From assembly GCA_019359765.1 (NCBI GenBank), contig JAHHGU010000048.1, forward strand, positions 1 through 42,508: a stretch of 42,508 bases of DNA, given 5' to 3'. Under the pieces are notes generated by a model, which saw nothing but the letters and a program-made list of their open reading frames with translations, did no database searches and was not told where the DNA came from. The translations under genes and the position numbers were made by a program. The first letter of the stretch is position 1, and every line of letters starts with the position of its first letter. The stretch comes from Aphanothece sp. CMT-3BRIN-NPC111 (GTDB lineage Bacteria > Cyanobacteriota > Cyanobacteriia > Cyanobacteriales > JAHHGU01). Positions 7,115 through 15,560 of this stretch are shown here, one piece after another.

Positions 7115-9058
7115 CTAATTTTTCTCGCGCGTTCCTTTCCAAACGGCAAAGCCCAGAAACTCAGAAGAACCGTCAAAGCGATAGGGGTTGACTTTGGCAC
7201 TATAAGTTCCGGTTGCAGGAGCAGTGAATTCGACAATTTCGTAGGAGTTATCCCAACTAGAAGAGCTAGTCACGAAAGAACCGCTGGGACTGTAGATATC
7301 CAAGTCTAAGTCGGCTTTTAATACGTCTGTGGTAGGCGAAGTCGATAGGTCAGGAGTAGAGTCCCAGGCGATCACTACACGGACAGTTTGACCAGCATTA
7401 GCCGTGAAGGTGTATGTCTTGGGAAAGTCAGTTTTCACAAAGCTACCGTGAGACTCATAGCCAGCAGCTCCGCGCAACACATCATCAGCAGAGTCGCACT
7501 CAATGCCACCAGCTCCGTCTTTCTCGCTCAAGCGGGTGCTACCCTCCAGGTTGACGACGGCGGAGGCCATGAGGACGGCTCTGATCGACTCAGGCCAATA
7601 CTGCAAGCTGGTATTACGTTGCATCATTAATGCTGAACAAGCAGCGGTTATAGGCGTGGAAAAGCTTGTGCCTGAGATGGAAGCAAAACAGCTAGTGGAG
7701 CCACTGCAAGTAGTCGTGATGTTTGACCCTGGAGCCGCCACCTCTGGCTTCTGCCGATCTCCACGCGGCGAGCTAGGATCTTCATAGCAGGAGAAACTGC
7801 TCATGATGTCGTCGCTGTTGCTAACAGTGTTTCTGTCGTCATAACTGCCAACGGTAATCATGTTCCAGCCCTTACCTGGGCTAGTAACATAGTTAGCACC
7901 AGAGCAGGTACTGCCTATATTCCCTGCCGATTTTGTTAGCGTCACGGCACGATTACGCACAACATAGTCTACATAACGATCCAGAGCTACCATTGAGCTA
8001 CTGGAATCAACGCTGAAGCTGTAGTTAATTACGCGAGCGCCATTGTTAATAGCCCAGTCAGTGCATTTGATGATTTCGGCGTCACTATAACCAATAGTAT
8101 TGCCGCTGAGTATAGCAGGAACGCCAAAGGCTACTCCCCTATAGGTGGCGTTTGTGCTGCCTATGGTTCCAGCAACTGCTGTTGCATGATTACCGATAGG
8201 TGAACTAGCAGTGCTGTTACAGTACGACCCATCTGCAAGATTTGAGTGAGCATAATATATACCATCACCCTCTACCACAGCTACCTTGACTCCAGTGCCT
8301 CTGATCAGCGCTCCACTGCTGGTAGTGCGTGACCAGACTTTGTTGGCGTCAATCGCCCCCGGCGCTACGTTTAAATCTGGCTTATAGGTTCGAGCTAATT
8401 GGATCGACTGTACGTCAGTTCGTTTTTCCAGGGCTGAAATTAAATGGTTAGGTACGCTGACTACTAACAGGGGGGCATTGTCTGATTGATACTTAACTTT
8501 TCCACCGCTTGCCTCTAAGAACTGCTTGACAGGTGCAGTGGTATTTTTATGAAAGGTTTTAAAAGCTTGAACTGCTGCGGCTTGACTTGGAATTGCAGCT
8601 AATGCTTGACTACCCCCTGAAGGTCGCTGAACTGCTGGTAGTGCTCCAGTAGTCTTAGCCCAAACAACGACGTCGGTTGTACTTGTGGGCTGCGCCTGAC
8701 TCATCTTGGTAGCTAATTCCTTTTCTACCTTACCTTGGAAGTCTTGGGATCGTTTGTTTGCCAAAGTTTGTTGAACCTGAGCTAAGGGCACCTGACGGTT
8801 GCTGGAATCAAGATTTACGCTCTCTGTGCGACCTGTCTGAACATTCAGCACCTTGAGTTGCGTAATTCCGTCAATATTTGCTTGGGCAACAACTTTCAGG
8901 TTGCTCTCAGGTACTTGCAACTGGTTGGCAACCATCTTGATAGCTTGTTGCTCTTTACCAACTGTTGTCTGAGCCTGGACTAAAGTTTGTGTACTGGAGA
9001 CGGTTGCCGCCAGAAGTGCCACCATACTGCTAAGTGCCAGAAATTTAGATCTGACCAT
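7115..9058 (-). CDS. Secreted S8 (subtilisin-like) serine protease
   Basis: About 647 residues. A signal peptide (residues 1-30, 'MVRSKFLALSSMVALLAATV') is followed by a propeptide-like region to about residue 225, then the peptidase domain and a C-terminal beta domain resembling the pre-peptidase C-terminal type. Catalytic blocks are 'VAVVEGDGI' (about 259-267), 'GNHATAVAGTIGS' (His 291), 'SAGNIGS' (oxyanion Asn 380) and 'SGTSFSTPITA' (Ser 465). In the first block the usual catalytic Asp position reads Glu, with Asp two residues later. The open frame extends to 9118. The ATG at 9058 is chosen because AAGGAG lies about 7 bases upstream and the signal peptide starts there. It probably acts outside the cell or in the periplasm. 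Confidence 0.85.
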   Translation of the reverse strand: MVRSKFLALSSMVALLAATVSSTQTLVQAQTTVGKEQQAIKMVANQLQVPESNLKVVAQANIDGITQLKVLNVQTGRTESVNLDSSNRQVPLAQVQQTLANKRSQDFQGKVEKELATKMSQAQPTSTTDVVVWAKTTGALPAVQRPSGGSQALAAIPSQAAAVQAFKTFHKNTTAPVKQFLEASGGKVKYQSDNAPLLVVSVPNHLISALEKRTDVQSIQLARTYKPDLNVAPGAIDANKVWSRTTSSGALIRGTGVKVAVVEGDGIYYAHSNLADGSYCNSTASSPIGNHATAVAGTIGSTNATYRGVAFGVPAILSGNTIGYSDAEIIKCTDWAINNGARVINYSFSVDSSSSMVALDRYVDYVVRNRAVTLTKSAGNIGSTCSGANYVTSPGKGWNMITVGSYDDRNTVSNSDDIMSSFSCYEDPSSPRGDRQKPEVAAPGSNITTTCSGSTSCFASISGTSFSTPITAACSALMMQRNTSLQYWPESIRAVLMASAVVNLEGSTRLSEKDGAGGIECDSADDVLRGAAGYESHGSFVKTDFPKTYTFTANAGQTVRVVIAWDSTPDLSTSPTTDVLKADLDLDIYSPSGSFVTSSSSWDNSYEIVEFTAPATGTYSAKVNPYRFDGSSEFLGFAVWKGTREKN

Positions 9059-9287
9059 AGTTTTAGCTCCTTGTCGAAAAGTTTGTGGAAGTGCAGTTGA
9101 ACCCCGCCACCAGTCCAATAGGTCTGCTTCTGTTTTTTTATGCAGGGCTAAAAATTCTTCACCTTCTTTTAAAAGTAATAAGCTCTAAATGTTTGCGTTC
9201 ATGTATACGCAAATGTATAACTTAAGATAGATGTATAACTTAAAATAAAAATTAACAGCTTCTAGCGTTCTGATTGACTTAGGTGCA

Positions 9288-9449
9288 ACGAGACAGGATT
9301 AGTACCTCGAACGAAGTTTTGAGAGCCGATTTCGTCAAGCGTCGTGTAATTAAGTTAGAAGCACCAAAAATAATGATGGCTAGCCAAAGATAAAACTGTC
9401 CAGGTATCTTGGCAAAGAAATTATATATTTTTGCTACTATCATGGTCAT
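9288..9449 (-). pseudogene. Truncated, frameshifted remnant of an EamA transporter gene
   Basis: On the minus strand from ATG 9449 the frame reads 'IYNFFAKIPGQFYLWLAII' then 'IFGASNLITRRLT'. This matches the N-terminus of the EamA protein at 5050-6102 ('FFAKLPGQFYLFLAIVIFG', 'ASNSITRRLT'). Just after ITRRLT one base is missing (ACGAAATCGG against ACGGAAATAGG). In the shifted frame the match continues as 'IGSQNFVRGTNPVSL' before homology stops near 9288. This is a partial gene duplication, or the residue of a second transporter gene. The rest of the 9059-9641 spacer is AT-rich, with two HIP1 sites near 9581-9625 and no other gene. Confidence 0.75.
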
Positions 9450-9641
9450 GATGTAGTTTTTTATGTTTTTTACAAAAAAATGTGATTATTCATAAAATAA
9501 AGCAGCGCTTATACATTCTTAAAGTCGGACTAGATATTTTTTGCCAATATTATCAGCCAGAGAAGAGTTGAGTTAAAGAAGCGATCGCCTTCCCCAACCG
9601 CCGAGAAGATGAGGATGCGATCGCTACCCACCTAGAATCTC

Positions 9642-11465
9642 TTAGAATTCGTAGCGGACTGTGGCATTGAGCAGGTTGTCGCTCACCCTCTCTTGACCAA
9701 TAATTGTCTCGTAGCCGATTTGACCTGCAACATTGTCAGAAAACTGCGCTTGCGCTCCCACACCCAATCGCACAAAGTTACGATCCGGGTCAGGTGTAGT
9801 CGTCTTAATCGGGATACCTGGTTGGGTGGCTAGTTCTGTTACTATCTGACGGCTATCATTGGCAGCCTCATGCTCAAAGCTAGCTCGTACAAAAGGAGTC
9901 ACCGTACCAAAGTCTGTTGTCACAGCATAAGAAGCCTGAGCGCCTAAACTGAAATTAAGTGATTCCGCAGATTGATCGTGAACCACCATATTCAGGCTGC
10001 CAGCATTTTCCTCGGTGTAACCGTCGATATTCACTCGTGAGTAGCGAATAGCCGCCGTTGGCCCAACCGCAAATTTTCCGGAAGTAAAGTTGTAACCACC
10101 CCTCAAACTGGTGGCAAATTGATCTCCGTCAGTGGATGCAGTAGCCGTGCGGTTGTCAAAGGGAATTTTGCGGTTGATGTCAAAACCGTTCCGGCCATAG
10201 CTGACAATAGCGTCTGCGTAGAAGTTTTCCTGAGAGAAATTGCTATAGAGAGAGCCAGAAAAGCCATCGACATCGATTTCGCCTTGGTCGTTATTAAGAT
10301 CGCTGTCATTGTTCACATAACTTAAGGCAGCTCCCACAGCTAGATTTCTGTTCAGAGGATAGTCAACACCAGCAGTAATACGTCTGCTATTAAAGTCGAA
10401 TTTGCTTTGATTAGCAGTAGCATCTTGCTCTCCAAAGTTCAAGTCACCACTGACAAAAACACCTGGTCTAGTAGTTGTCCTTGGTTGACCTGCACGTAGC
10501 GCTAACAGGCGATCGTTAATATCACGAGTCTGCAACCGGGCGACATTCAAGGCAATGTCACCTAAAGGAGTAACAGCATTAGGACCAGTTAAAACGGCGA
10601 AAGTGTAGTCGGCTAAGAGTCTATGGGTGGCGGCAGAGGGATGAACTTCGTCTGAAAACAAATACTGATTTGGGTTAGTACAAGGTGTTTGAGGTCGAGT
10701 GATGCTGAAGCAACTATCAGTGACGTTTGTAAACCCAAATCTGGCTGGATCGGCAATAATTTCTTTAAATACAGCATTAACATCCAGCGGGATGACGTTC
10801 ACTTCAGGATTGTTTTGTACAAAAGATTGCAGGGATGTCGTTAAGTTGCTGTTATGAGCGTTAGTCAAATTTGTCAGGGGGACAGAAGCTTGATTAAGGC
10901 GTGCAAACGGAGTCTGTCCCAGATCCGGCAGGTTAGGCACAAGGATAGTTCTCGCACCGGCTGTGGTAAGATTTGCCACGGCATTAGATATATTGCTGAC
11001 CGTTGTTGCTGGATTTGGAGTTCCTAAGAAGCGGCTAAATATGTAGTCATTGCCACCAGCGTAAACTACATAAAGTCCATTCGGATCAGCGTTGGGATTT
11101 GCTCTAGTAAAGTTATTAACCTGAGTCTGCAAGCCTGGTAGAGGCGAGCCTGGTAACTGTAGAAAAATATTTGCAGCGTTAACAGTACCGCTTGTAGCAC
11201 CACCAAAAGCAAAGTTGGTGTTCGGATTTGCGGTTAATCCCAGCTGAGGTGCAAGAAGTTCCACAAAGACAGGACCATTGGAGAAGCGCCCTTGGAAGTA
11301 GGGGGGGCTTGGGGGATATGCCCCGTTCGTTGCTCTAAACACGTTGCCATTATCGACCAGACTGTCGCCAAAGATATAAAACTCACTAAAATTCTGGGCT
11401 GAAGCCGTAATAGGGAAGCAGGCAGATAATAAGCAAAATCCTGTTACTAGAAGTTTTTTGTGCAT
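9642..11465 (-). CDS. GDSL/SGNH lipase-esterase autotransporter
   Basis: 607-residue outer-membrane esterase of the EstA type. Signal peptide 1-23 ('LLSACFPITASA|Q'). The SGNH hydrolase domain has block I 'FGDSLVDNGN' (nucleophile Ser 35), a Gly near 88-89 ('FAFGGAT'), block III 'GGNDY' (Asn 139) and block V 'DEVHPSA' (Asp 272, His 275). From about residue 335 to the end lies an autotransporter beta-barrel rich in alternating aromatic strands. It ends 'NATVRYEF' with the C-terminal Phe expected for BAM recognition. It likely hydrolyses short or long acyl esters at the cell surface. The gene stands alone, diverging from the DUF815 gene across a 162-base spacer. Confidence 0.9.
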   Translation of the reverse strand: MHKKLLVTGFCLLSACFPITASAQNFSEFYIFGDSLVDNGNVFRATNGAYPPSPPYFQGRFSNGPVFVELLAPQLGLTANPNTNFAFGGATSGTVNAANIFLQLPGSPLPGLQTQVNNFTRANPNADPNGLYVVYAGGNDYIFSRFLGTPNPATTVSNISNAVANLTTAGARTILVPNLPDLGQTPFARLNQASVPLTNLTNAHNSNLTTSLQSFVQNNPEVNVIPLDVNAVFKEIIADPARFGFTNVTDSCFSITRPQTPCTNPNQYLFSDEVHPSAATHRLLADYTFAVLTGPNAVTPLGDIALNVARLQTRDINDRLLALRAGQPRTTTRPGVFVSGDLNFGEQDATANQSKFDFNSRRITAGVDYPLNRNLAVGAALSYVNNDSDLNNDQGEIDVDGFSGSLYSNFSQENFYADAIVSYGRNGFDINRKIPFDNRTATASTDGDQFATSLRGGYNFTSGKFAVGPTAAIRYSRVNIDGYTEENAGSLNMVVHDQSAESLNFSLGAQASYAVTTDFGTVTPFVRASFEHEAANDSRQIVTELATQPGIPIKTTTPDPDRNFVRLGVGAQAQFSDNVAGQIGYETIIGQERVSDNLLNATVRYEF

Positions 11466-11627
11466 AGTTACTGGGCTGCGGCTCTGAATTTCTATGGAGA
11501 TTGTTTGTTAGGCAGATAGCCCTTAAAATCAGTTCCTAATTGTACTGCCTAAGTGTCAAACAACCTCTCTCCAACCCTCCAGCAACCAATTGCTTAACAA
11601 ATTGCTCGCTCGGATACAATTAAAATC

Positions 11628-12944
11628 ATGTCTTCCCGAAATACCCAAGATCTTTCTGAAATCCGATTTCTCCAGCGCCAAGCAGCCTCTCTGCTGCTTT
11701 ACCAATCAATTCTCACAGACGAAGTCGGTCAAGCTTTCCTGAACCTGCTGCAAGCTATCCATCAAAGCTACTCTGGTGAAGCTAGTGCTTTGGATTGTCT
11801 TCAAGCCTACGGCAGTTGGTTTAAGGCTTTAGCCGCCAAAAATATTAGCTGGCAGGACTACTTAATTAGTCAAATTCTCACAGACGATAATCCCTTTACT
11901 CAGCAAGTCCAACAAGCGGAACTAGGGAATTTGCCCCCAGCCCTGGTAGCCGCAGCGCAGCAGGATTTACAAGCTTTGCAGAGTCTTTATAAATGCAGTA
12001 GCCATCAGTTGAGCCATTGGGTGCAAATTATCTCTCATCTGCCTGCTGCACCCATTGTCTGGAATCAGGAGGCAACTATTGTACGAACGTCGGAGGTTAC
12101 GTCTCTAGAAAATATGGGGAATTGGGCGGATGCTGTGGAAGATTTGGCGGCCTACTATCGGCAGCATGGTACAGGTTTATTTGCTCAGTATCACGCTTTA
12201 GGCTGGCGTTCAGGGCAGCTAGTGGGCATTCCCCACCCCGACCCCGTGCAGTTGACAGAGTTATTTTGTTATGAATCCCAGCGGGATGTTTTACTGAAGA
12301 ATACCGAATTTTTACTTGCGGGTTACTCAGCTTTGCACGTATTGCTCTACGGCAGTCGCGGTTCTGGCAAGTCTTCTTTAGTAAAGGGGTTGTTGAATAG
12401 GTACGGCGAAAGCGGTTTGCGCTTGATTGAAGTTACCAAATCTGACCTTAAAGACTTACCAACAATTGTTGAACAGTTGCGAGGCGTCCCCCAGAAGTTC
12501 ATCATTTTTGTGGATGACCTCTCGTTTGAAGAAGATGACGATGCTTTCAAAGCCCTGAAAGTGGTACTTGAGGGTAATGTAACTGCACGACCTCAAAATG
12601 TGGTAGTTTATGCTACTTCCAATCGGCGACACTTGATTCGCGAGTTTTTTAGCGATCGCCCTCGTCCCAGCGACAATGAAGAAATCCACGTCTGGGATAC
12701 TGTTCAGGAGAAACTTTCGTTTAGCGATCGCTTTGGTCTCACTTTAACCTTTGAACCAGCCGATCAAAACACCTACCTAGATATTGTCCAGAATCTCGCC
12801 GCACAAGCTGGCATCACCCTTAGTCAAGAAGATTTAAAGTATCGCGCCTTGCAGTGGGCGACTCGCCACAACGGTCGTTCTGGACGCACAGCCCGACAGT
12901 TTATTGACTTCTTAAGGGCAGAGTTAGCAATTTCTAGAATGTAG
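11628..12944 (+). CDS. DUF815-family AAA-type ATPase
   Basis: 438 residues. The C-terminal half is a P-loop ATPase of the DUF815 family. It has Walker A 'YGSRGSGKSSLVKGLL', Walker B 'KFIIFVDDLSFEE', a sensor-1 like 'VVVYATSNRRHLI' and an arginine-containing 'SDRFGLTLTFEPADQNTYL'. The N-terminal half (about 1-200) is helical and is usual in cyanobacterial members. The biochemical role of DUF815 proteins is not established; their AAA fold suggests a chaperone or loader function. The ATG at 11628 is the only sensible start. The TAG stop lies inside a perfect 28-bp palindrome. Confidence 0.85.
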   Translation: MSSRNTQDLSEIRFLQRQAASLLLYQSILTDEVGQAFLNLLQAIHQSYSGEASALDCLQAYGSWFKALAAKNISWQDYLISQILTDDNPFTQQVQQAELGNLPPALVAAAQQDLQALQSLYKCSSHQLSHWVQIISHLPAAPIVWNQEATIVRTSEVTSLENMGNWADAVEDLAAYYRQHGTGLFAQYHALGWRSGQLVGIPHPDPVQLTELFCYESQRDVLLKNTEFLLAGYSALHVLLYGSRGSGKSSLVKGLLNRYGESGLRLIEVTKSDLKDLPTIVEQLRGVPQKFIIFVDDLSFEEDDDAFKALKVVLEGNVTARPQNVVVYATSNRRHLIREFFSDRPRPSDNEEIHVWDTVQEKLSFSDRFGLTLTFEPADQNTYLDIVQNLAAQAGITLSQEDLKYRALQWATRHNGRSGRTARQFIDFLRAELAISRM

Positions 12945-12968
12945 AGACGCGCCATGGCGCGTCTCTAC
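12941..12968. repeat. Perfect 28-bp palindrome, candidate bidirectional terminator
   Basis: GTAGAGACGCGCCA at 12941-12954 is followed directly by its exact reverse complement up to 12968. This is a palindromic repeat type common in filamentous cyanobacteria. It contains the stop codon of the DUF815 gene (12942-12944) and ends two bases from the SH3 gene stop, so it serves two convergent genes. No T-tract follows on either strand, so function as a factor-independent terminator is uncertain. Confidence 0.7.
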
Positions 12969-12969
12969 T

Positions 12970-13395
12970 CTATTCTCGCCACATATCAAATTTATCTTCT
13001 GAGCATCCATTAATATATTGATTGGATACCCAAGCGTTTAGTGGTTCGTATCGTTCACTATTGCCAGAGCCTTCATAAACCCTTGCCGCAATGTTAACCC
13101 AGTTACCTTCCCTATTTAAGGCTCTAACACCATCTCCTATATTTAGTTGAGTGATTACTGGGTAATTAGTTCCCGGTCCCTTGCGGATATTGACCTGACT
13201 AGCGTTAATAAATGAACATACAGTATTGTTTTGGATCTCAATTCCATAATCGGGATCGTTTTGGGCTATGCGCTCACTTTGAGCTTTAGAGCCGATTTGT
13301 ATATGTGCTAAAACTGGTAAGCCTGAAAGTGTAAAAGTTAAACTCGCGATCGGCAACGCTATCAGTAACGCTTTTAACTGATTCAGATAGAACAT
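12970..13395 (-). CDS. Secreted bacterial SH3-domain protein
   Basis: About 141 residues. Signal peptide 'MFYLNQLKALLIALPIASL...GLPVLA', then a short linker, then an SH3b domain. The domain's hallmark 'VNIRKGPGTNYPVITQLNIG' is followed by 'GNWVNIAARV' and 'AWVSNQYING'. Such domains bind peptidoglycan or act as protein-interaction modules in the periplasm. The frame opens at a TTG at 13434; the ATG at 13395 gives a clean signal peptide and is preferred. The two cysteines (in 'NTVCSF' and 'NGCSED') could form a disulfide after export. It is transcribed alone. Confidence 0.75.
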   Translation of the reverse strand: MFYLNQLKALLIALPIASLTFTLSGLPVLAHIQIGSKAQSERIAQNDPDYGIEIQNNTVCSFINASQVNIRKGPGTNYPVITQLNIGDGVRALNREGNWVNIAARVYEGSGNSERYEPLNAWVSNQYINGCSEDKFDMWRE

Positions 13396-13681
13396 ATGGT
13401 TAATTCCAGTAGGGAATTTCTGATTAATTAGCAAAGCTGCTGAAAACCAAAATTAATTTTGGCTTTATTTTAAATAATAGACTGCCAAACCTTTACTAGG
13501 TAATTTTTTTACAAAAATTTATTAATCTGTAGAGTAGAGGCTAGCGGTGACTGGGGAGTGCTGAGTAACTTATTGGAACTAAGCCGTGCGAAATCGTGTT
13601 AAATTAGCCATCTGTTGGGCAAGCATAAGCATAGCGCTGATACAAAGCGATTGCAATTATAGGGTGGACTGCACTTTAGAG

Positions 13682-13770
13682 CCTATCCGGTAAGTCAATT
13701 TGAAAGTTTTTTTTACCGCAGATAAAAGCAGATATTTAGGCTGCAAAAATTATTGTTTGGGTAGGATATT
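13682..13770. repeat. Shortened copy of the TAAGAAC MITE-like element
   Basis: Contains TTTTTTACCGCAGATAAAAG and then AAAATTATTGTTTGGGTAGG, aligned to copy A (2298-2412) with an internal deletion. It ends five bases before the DHNA-CoA thioesterase ATG, so it supplies that gene's leader. The rest of the 13396-13774 spacer is AT-rich, and I see no other gene in it. Confidence 0.5.
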
Positions 13771-13774
13771 AGAT

Positions 13775-14200
13775 ATGCCATTTACTTACAACCGTACAAT
13801 TCGCTTTCAAGATACTGATGCCGCTGGTGTTGTCTACTTTGCTAATGTACTCGCAATTTGTCATGAAGCTTATGAAGAATCCTTGGCTGCATCAGGCATC
13901 AATCTTAAGTCATTTTTCAGCAATCCCCCTATTGCCATTCCCATCGTCCATGCCAGTGTAGATTTCCGTCGCCCTATGTTTTGCGGTGATAAGATAGTTA
14001 TTCAGTTATTGCCTAAATATCTAAGTGATAATACATTTGAAACTCATTATAAAATTGTTATACAGGATGCAGAAGAACTACTCGCCAATGCACTTACAAA
14101 GCATGTCTGCATCGATACAAGTAGCCGAAAAAGAAAAGAGATGCCAGCAGAAATTATTTCATGGCTACATCGCTGGGAGGATACTGCCGCCGCTTTATAG
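13775..14200 (+). CDS. 1,4-dihydroxy-2-naphthoyl-CoA thioesterase
   Basis: Hot-dog fold thioesterase of 141 residues that releases DHNA from DHNA-CoA in phylloquinone synthesis. It resembles the cyanobacterial DHNA-CoA hydrolase typified by Synechocystis Slr0204. The N-terminal 'RTIRFQDTDAAGVVYFANVL' contains the catalytic Asp of the 4-hydroxybenzoyl-CoA thioesterase family (D-T-D-A-A-G-V-V-Y-F). 'HASVDFRRPMFCGDKIVI' is the second conserved strand pair. The frame is open from 13700, but that upstream part is repeat sequence; ATG 13775 matches the family start. The 3' end overlaps the convergent menE end by 47 bases. The cluster context strongly supports the role. Confidence 0.85.
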   Translation: MPFTYNRTIRFQDTDAAGVVYFANVLAICHEAYEESLAASGINLKSFFSNPPIAIPIVHASVDFRRPMFCGDKIVIQLLPKYLSDNTFETHYKIVIQDAEELLANALTKHVCIDTSSRKRKEMPAEIISWLHRWEDTAAAL

Positions 14201-15560
14201 CAATTTGTTGTAGCTGTTCTCGGTTCAGTTTTCCCTGAGCGTTGCGGGGCAAGCTTTCAAGCTGCACCCAATATTTCGGAAGTTTAAACTTGCTTAATTT
14301 ATCCTCAATTGCTGCTGCAACTAAGTTGGTAGTAACAGATGTATATAAAGGAACATAAATAGCTGTTACCACTTGCCCCCAATGCTTATCTGGTAATCCA
14401 ATAACGCAAATATCAGCAACTAAATGGGTAGAACGAATAACTGATTCCACCTCAGATGGAAACACATTTTCGCCGCCAGTAATAATTTTAGAACTGCTGC
14501 GACCGACAATATTTAAATAACCATATTCATCGAAAAATCCCAGATCATCTACTTGTAAATGCTGCTTTTCAGGAAATAGGTGAGGATAATAGCCCAGCAT
14601 CAGGGAATCTGCCTGGATAGCGATCGCGCCTATTTTGTTCTGGCTTAATATCTCGCCGCTAGAATTGCGAATTGTTACCTGGGCATGAGGTAAAACCTGA
14701 CCACAACTGTTATTACCGCCAAGAAAATCTTGCGGTTTAAGCGTAACTATCTGGGAGGCTGTTTCTGTCATGCCATAGGTGGGCGCTAACCGGATGCTGT
14801 GGTATCTAGCTTGTTCCAGAAGTTCAGTCCAAGCAGGGGCACCGCCCAATAGTACCGTTTGGAAGCGAGACAGCCATGCCGGGGAATAGTGCAGGAGACG
14901 TTGCAGCTGAGTCGGTACTAAAGATAGGAAAAATTCCGCTGGTTCAATCTCACATCTTTCCCCAGCTTCTAATGCTTTGAAAGGTAGGATTGCTATACGA
15001 CCGCCAGCTGTAAAGGAACGCATAAACTGCATTAAACCGCTGACATGATATAGCGGTAATACACAAAATGAATTTACTTGTTCCAGTTGGAAATAATGCT
15101 GAAAGCCTTGCACAGATGCCATCAATGTTTCCCAGGTATGGATGGCAAACCTAATTTTGCCAGATGAACCACCTGTGGGAATCATGATTTTATTTTCGAT
15201 TTTGGATAAGGCAGAGGAAGGCAGAGAATTTCCTTCATCTTTACCAATATTTAGGAAATGCTCTTGCCCCCAGATTATGTCTGGTTGGACTAAATCAAAA
15301 ACTTGTTGCCATTCAGCTTTTACCCAATCAGGATTACAAAGAAAAATAGGACAACCAGCGGCAGTTGCAGCCATAAAACCAGCCAAGAATTGCAGGGGGT
15401 CTCGCTCTGCCAGTAAAATTTTGGGTAATGTTCCGAAGGAACACAGTTGTCCTAATTCCTGAAACAACTGTTCGGTAATACGGTTGAATTGGCGGTTGTC
15501 ATGATTAATCAACCAATTATCCCCAGCACGTTTTTCGAGATAAACTAATGGTCTTTCCAT
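14154..15560 (-). CDS. menE: o-Succinylbenzoate-CoA ligase
   Basis: Adenylate-forming enzyme that activates o-succinylbenzoate to its CoA thioester in phylloquinone synthesis. Motifs: P-loop-like 'IPTGGSSGKIRFA', 'APTYGMTETASQ', the hinge 'GRSSSKIITGGENVFPSEVE', and the C-terminal catalytic lysine in 'LPRNAQGKLNREQL'. It is 468 residues, a normal length. The start overlaps the menC end by 16 bases, so the two are translationally coupled. It is the last gene of menA-menH-menC-menE and converges on the thioesterase. Confidence 0.92.
   Translation of the reverse strand: MERPLVYLEKRAGDNWLINHDNRQFNRITEQLFQELGQLCSFGTLPKILLAERDPLQFLAGFMAATAAGCPIFLCNPDWVKAEWQQVFDLVQPDIIWGQEHFLNIGKDEGNSLPSSALSKIENKIMIPTGGSSGKIRFAIHTWETLMASVQGFQHYFQLEQVNSFCVLPLYHVSGLMQFMRSFTAGGRIAILPFKALEAGERCEIEPAEFFLSLVPTQLQRLLHYSPAWLSRFQTVLLGGAPAWTELLEQARYHSIRLAPTYGMTETASQIVTLKPQDFLGGNNSCGQVLPHAQVTIRNSSGEILSQNKIGAIAIQADSLMLGYYPHLFPEKQHLQVDDLGFFDEYGYLNIVGRSSSKIITGGENVFPSEVESVIRSTHLVADICVIGLPDKHWGQVVTAIYVPLYTSVTTNLVAAAIEDKLSKFKLPKYWVQLESLPRNAQGKLNREQLQQIAIKRRQYPPSDVAMK

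Noticed and set aside
11560..11627. Spacer palindrome-like AT sequence upstream of the DUF815 gene as an operator
   Set aside because: Only short imperfect symmetry around TTGCTTAACAAATTGC; not enough to call a site.
13700..13774. N-terminal extension of the DHNA-CoA thioesterase frame
   Set aside because: It is encoded by the shortened MITE-like repeat, and the family N-terminus begins at the ATG at 13775.
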